A stretch of DNA of 36,181 nucleotides from Sphaerobacter sp. (GTDB lineage Bacteria; Chloroflexota; Chloroflexia; Thermomicrobiales; Thermomicrobiaceae), in assembly GCF_019683595.1 (NCBI RefSeq), contig NZ_JADGHZ010000020.1, positions 1 to 36,181 on the forward strand, in the 5' to 3' direction. Positions 34,412 through 36,181 of the stretch are shown piece by piece. Both the position numbers and the translations under genes were made by a program. The stretch's first letter is position 1, and each line of letters begins with the position of its first letter. Under the pieces are notes generated by a model. That model had not been told where the DNA came from. It did no database searches and saw nothing but the letters and a program-made list of their open reading frames with translations.

Positions 34412-34940
34412 GCCGTTCCCGGGAATCGAGACCTTCCCGACGCCGATCACGGTCGGGGTGGTGGCGGACACGCATCTCTCGGCGCGGGCCGCGGCCCGCG
34501 CCGGGCTCCCCGCGCCGTTGGTGGAGGGGCTGCGTGGGGTCGATCTGATCCTCCACGCCGGGGACGTGACGAGCCTGGAGGCGCTGGCGCTCTTCGAGGC
34601 GCTCGCCCCGGTGCGAGCGGTGTATGGGAACAATGAGGACGCGGCACTCCACGTGCGCCTGCCGCGCATCCGCTACTTCCGCTTCGGCCGCTTCACCGCC
34701 GGGCTGATGCACGGGCACGACGTCGAGCGGATGACCGCTCGGCAGGCGGCGGAGCACACGCTGTCCGGCCGGGTTGACGTGGCCATCTTCGGCCACAGCC
34801 ACCGCCCGGTCTGCGAGTGGCGCGAGGGCACGCTCTTCTTCAACCCCGGCTCCCCCACCCAGAAGCGCTGGGAACCCCGCTACTCCTACGGCATCATCCG
34901 CTTCACGGACACCATCGAGCCGGAGCTGCGGTTTTTTTGA
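34398..34940 (+). CDS. YfcE/MJ0936-type metallophosphoesterase
   Basis: A 180-residue calcineurin-like phosphoesterase. The metal motifs are in order: DTHLS (near 24), GDV, GNNED (near 75), MHGHD and GHSHRP. Known members hydrolyse phosphodiesters with manganese or nickel; the natural substrate is unknown. The frame has no ATG early enough, so the TTG at 34398 inside the aldolase gene is chosen; AGGAAG lies about ten bases before it. The gene ends in a run of seven T bases just before the stop, which encode Phe-Phe. Confidence 0.85.
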   Translation: MPAPEPFPGIETFPTPITVGVVADTHLSARAAARAGLPAPLVEGLRGVDLILHAGDVTSLEALALFEALAPVRAVYGNNEDAALHVRLPRIRYFRFGRFTAGLMHGHDVERMTARQAAEHTLSGRVDVAIFGHSHRPVCEWREGTLFFNPGSPTQKRWEPRYSYGIIRFTDTIEPELRFF

Positions 34941-34943
34941 GCC

Positions 34944-35056
34944 GTGATGCGTCATACGTCATACGTCACGCGTCATGCGTCATTCTCCCCTCTCCCCTCG
35001 TGGGAGCGGGGCCGGGGGTGAGGGGGACGGATGACGTATGACGCATGACGCATCAC
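34944..35056. repeat. Heptad-flanked REP-like palindromic element
   Basis: Left arm: six heptads GTGATGC, GTCATAC, GTCATAC, GTCACGC, GTCATGC, GTCATTC (34944-34985). Core: C-rich then G-rich sequence (34986-35028) that folds on itself. Right arm: four heptads (35029-35056) that read as GTGATGC, GTCATGC, GTCATAC, GTCATCC on the minus strand. The arms pair over 26 bases with one mismatch. The element starts three bases after the phosphoesterase stop and contains the stop of the minus-strand TIM-barrel gene. Confidence 0.75.
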
Positions 35057-35919
35057 GCTTCCAGCGCCTGATTGATCGTCGCGACCGAGTGGACAAGATC
35101 GGCGCGGGAGAGGTTCTCCAGGATCACCGGGCCGGTGAAGCCGCGGACGGTGAGGTGGTCCAGCAGGCGGGGGACATCGACGAGCTCGCCGGGGCCGCCC
35201 AGTGCGCGGTGGTCGATCCGACGGCGCAGGTTGACGCCGAGGGCCTGCTCGCGGACACCGTGGAGGTGGAGTTGGCGGATGCGGGGCAGCCAGGCGTCGA
35301 GGAATGCGATGGGGTCCTCGTCGCGCACCAGCAGGTGGGACACGTCGCAGCACACGCCGAGGTCGTACCGTTCGACCAGCGGTGCCTGCCAGGCAAAGGG
35401 GAACCCGTCCATCGTCTCGACGGCGAGCGGCGTACCAGGCACCGTGCGCGTCAGGTCGGCGAAGGACCGGTCGATCGCGGCCAGCATCAGCCGGGTGAAC
35501 AGGCTCTGCTCCGGGTCCGCGACGCCGGGGGCGACCTCGTTGCCGAACGGGCCGGTGGCGTGGAGGACGAAGCTGGTGACGTCGAGCGGGGAGCAGGCCT
35601 GGATGGCGCGGACGACGGCCTCGACGCTCGCCCGGCGGGTCAACTCGTTGGCGGCGCTGATGTCAACCCAGACGTAGGGGAGGTGCGCCGTGAGCGTCAG
35701 CCCGATGCGCTGCTGGAGGCGACCGATGTCGGCCAAGAGCCCGTCGTCGACCACGTCGGGGAAGAGGAAGAGCCCGTCGAGGTACAGCTCGACCGCGTCG
35801 AGGCCGAAGTCCGTTGCCAGCTCCTCGACCGCCTCGAGCACGCGCCGCCGGGGATCGGCCGGTCGTCGGGCGAACTCTTCGGCCAGGATCGCTTGGATGC
35901 TGGCGCCGAAGACGACCAC
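35053..35919 (-). CDS. AP endonuclease 2-like TIM-barrel protein (possibly CbiR-like)
   Basis: A 288-residue TIM-barrel protein of the xylose isomerase/AP endonuclease 2 superfamily. Strand-end residues that could hold metal are AHLPY, FVLHATGP, AVETMDG (Glu), CCDVSHLL (Asp, His), QLHLHGV and ILENLSR. The set HLP...DVSH...HLHGV...DHRAL resembles CbiR cobamide-remodelling phosphodiesterases more than sugar isomerases, but this is from memory and only moderately sure. If so, it would fit with cobalamin-dependent QueG in the same genome. The GTG at 35919 has GAGAGGAG at eight bases. The stop lies in the repeat element. Confidence 0.75.
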   Translation of the reverse strand: MVVFGASIQAILAEEFARRPADPRRRVLEAVEELATDFGLDAVELYLDGLFLFPDVVDDGLLADIGRLQQRIGLTLTAHLPYVWVDISAANELTRRASVEAVVRAIQACSPLDVTSFVLHATGPFGNEVAPGVADPEQSLFTRLMLAAIDRSFADLTRTVPGTPLAVETMDGFPFAWQAPLVERYDLGVCCDVSHLLVRDEDPIAFLDAWLPRIRQLHLHGVREQALGVNLRRRIDHRALGGPGELVDVPRLLDHLTVRGFTGPVILENLSRADLVHSVATINQALEA

Positions 35920-36181
35920 GGGGCTGCTCCTCTCACTCCTGCCACGGAACCCCCTGCAACCGGGCTACGAACGTTGACGATTTGGCCTGGTAAACCTGCC
36001 AGCCGTCCGCGACTCCCCGCGTGTCATCCTGAGCGGAGCCGGTGGCGGCGGCCAGCCGTCCCCGGCGCAGCGAAGGATCTCCCGCAGGAGTGACCGCTAG
36101 AGCGCGAGATCCTTCGCTCCGCCGCCCGGCGCTCCCGCCGCCGGCGGCGCCGGCGAGGATGGCGGGGACCGGGCGAAGGGG
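35920..36181. other. Intergenic sequence at right edge
   Basis: No gene is seen in these 262 bases. They hold the repeat described at 36019-36118 and a 14-base GC palindrome, CGCCGCCGGCGGCG, at 36136-36149. The next gene lies beyond the window. Confidence 0.5.
36019..36118. repeat. TCATCCTGAGCG / CGAAGGATCTC dispersed repeat with inverted arm
   Basis: GTGTCATCCTGAGCG starts at 36021 and CGAAGGATCTC ends at 36081; these are the two halves of a dispersed intergenic repeat known from many bacterial genomes, here split by about 35 GC-rich bases. AGCGAAGGATCTC (36069-36081) has an exact inverted copy GAGATCCTTCGCT (36106-36118), giving a 13-bp stem. Confidence 0.65.

Overview
The window looks like a chromosomal segment from a high-GC bacterium of the Chloroflexota, most like the Thermomicrobia (Sphaerobacter-type). 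This is inferred from gene content and protein style, not from a database search. Supporting points are GC near 65-75%, many GTG starts, a Tyr-switch-II EF-G paralogue, an HTH/NB-ARC/TPR regulator of the kind common in that group, short heptameric intergenic repeats, and a mix of housekeeping genes with sporulation-type ParB. I see no tRNA, rRNA, CRISPR array, insertion sequence or prophage.

Layout. Bases 1-8436 are all on the minus strand: a partial RNase HI, an EF-G-like GTPase, CoaX, QueG, a PfkB sugar kinase, IspG and RseP. A 517-base gene-free divergent region (8437-8953) separates RseP from a plus-strand XerD-type recombinase and glycyl-tRNA synthetase. These converge on ParB (minus) across a perfect 12-bp hairpin. 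A CPBP membrane protease (plus) follows, then a minus-strand ECF sigma/anti-sigma pair. From 16148 the plus strand carries rplS, rnhB, a YraN-type nuclease, moaB, hisS and a TIM-barrel protein. A GT4 glycosyltransferase (minus) is divergent from a PIG-L deacetylase and moaA. Then come an M24 peptidase, an M20 peptidase and an O-antigen-ligase-like membrane protein (plus). A large HTH/NB-ARC/TPR regulator (minus) is divergent from a secreted Ig-repeat protein. The window ends with a holin-family membrane protein, a HOGA-like aldolase, a phosphodiesterase, and a TIM-barrel protein on the minus strand.

How the genes work together. Tight overlaps mark translational coupling: PfkB-queG (GTGA), sigma-anti-sigma (ATGA), rnhB-yraN (GTGA), M20-ligase (ATGA), aldolase-phosphodiesterase (14 nt) and hisS-TIM barrel (23 nt). 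MoaB and MoaA both serve molybdenum cofactor synthesis but lie about 4.8 kb apart. The sigma/anti-sigma pair is a membrane signalling unit whose outer part is unusually elaborate.

Most notable non-coding structure. (1) Period-7 repeats fill the moaA-M24 gap and flank a REP-like palindrome between the phosphodiesterase and the last TIM-barrel gene. Three copies of the 11-mer GTGATGCGTCA lie at or just past gene stop codons. (2) Three heptamers at exact 11-bp spacing lie just downstream of a strong promoter for the HTH/NB-ARC regulator and look like an autoregulatory operator. (3) A 7-bp inverted repeat lies where the ECF sigma gene's transcript should start. (4) Tandem hairpins form the moaA leader. 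No complete undescribed defence or mobile system is visible. The repeats and the regulator operator are the best candidates for new biology.
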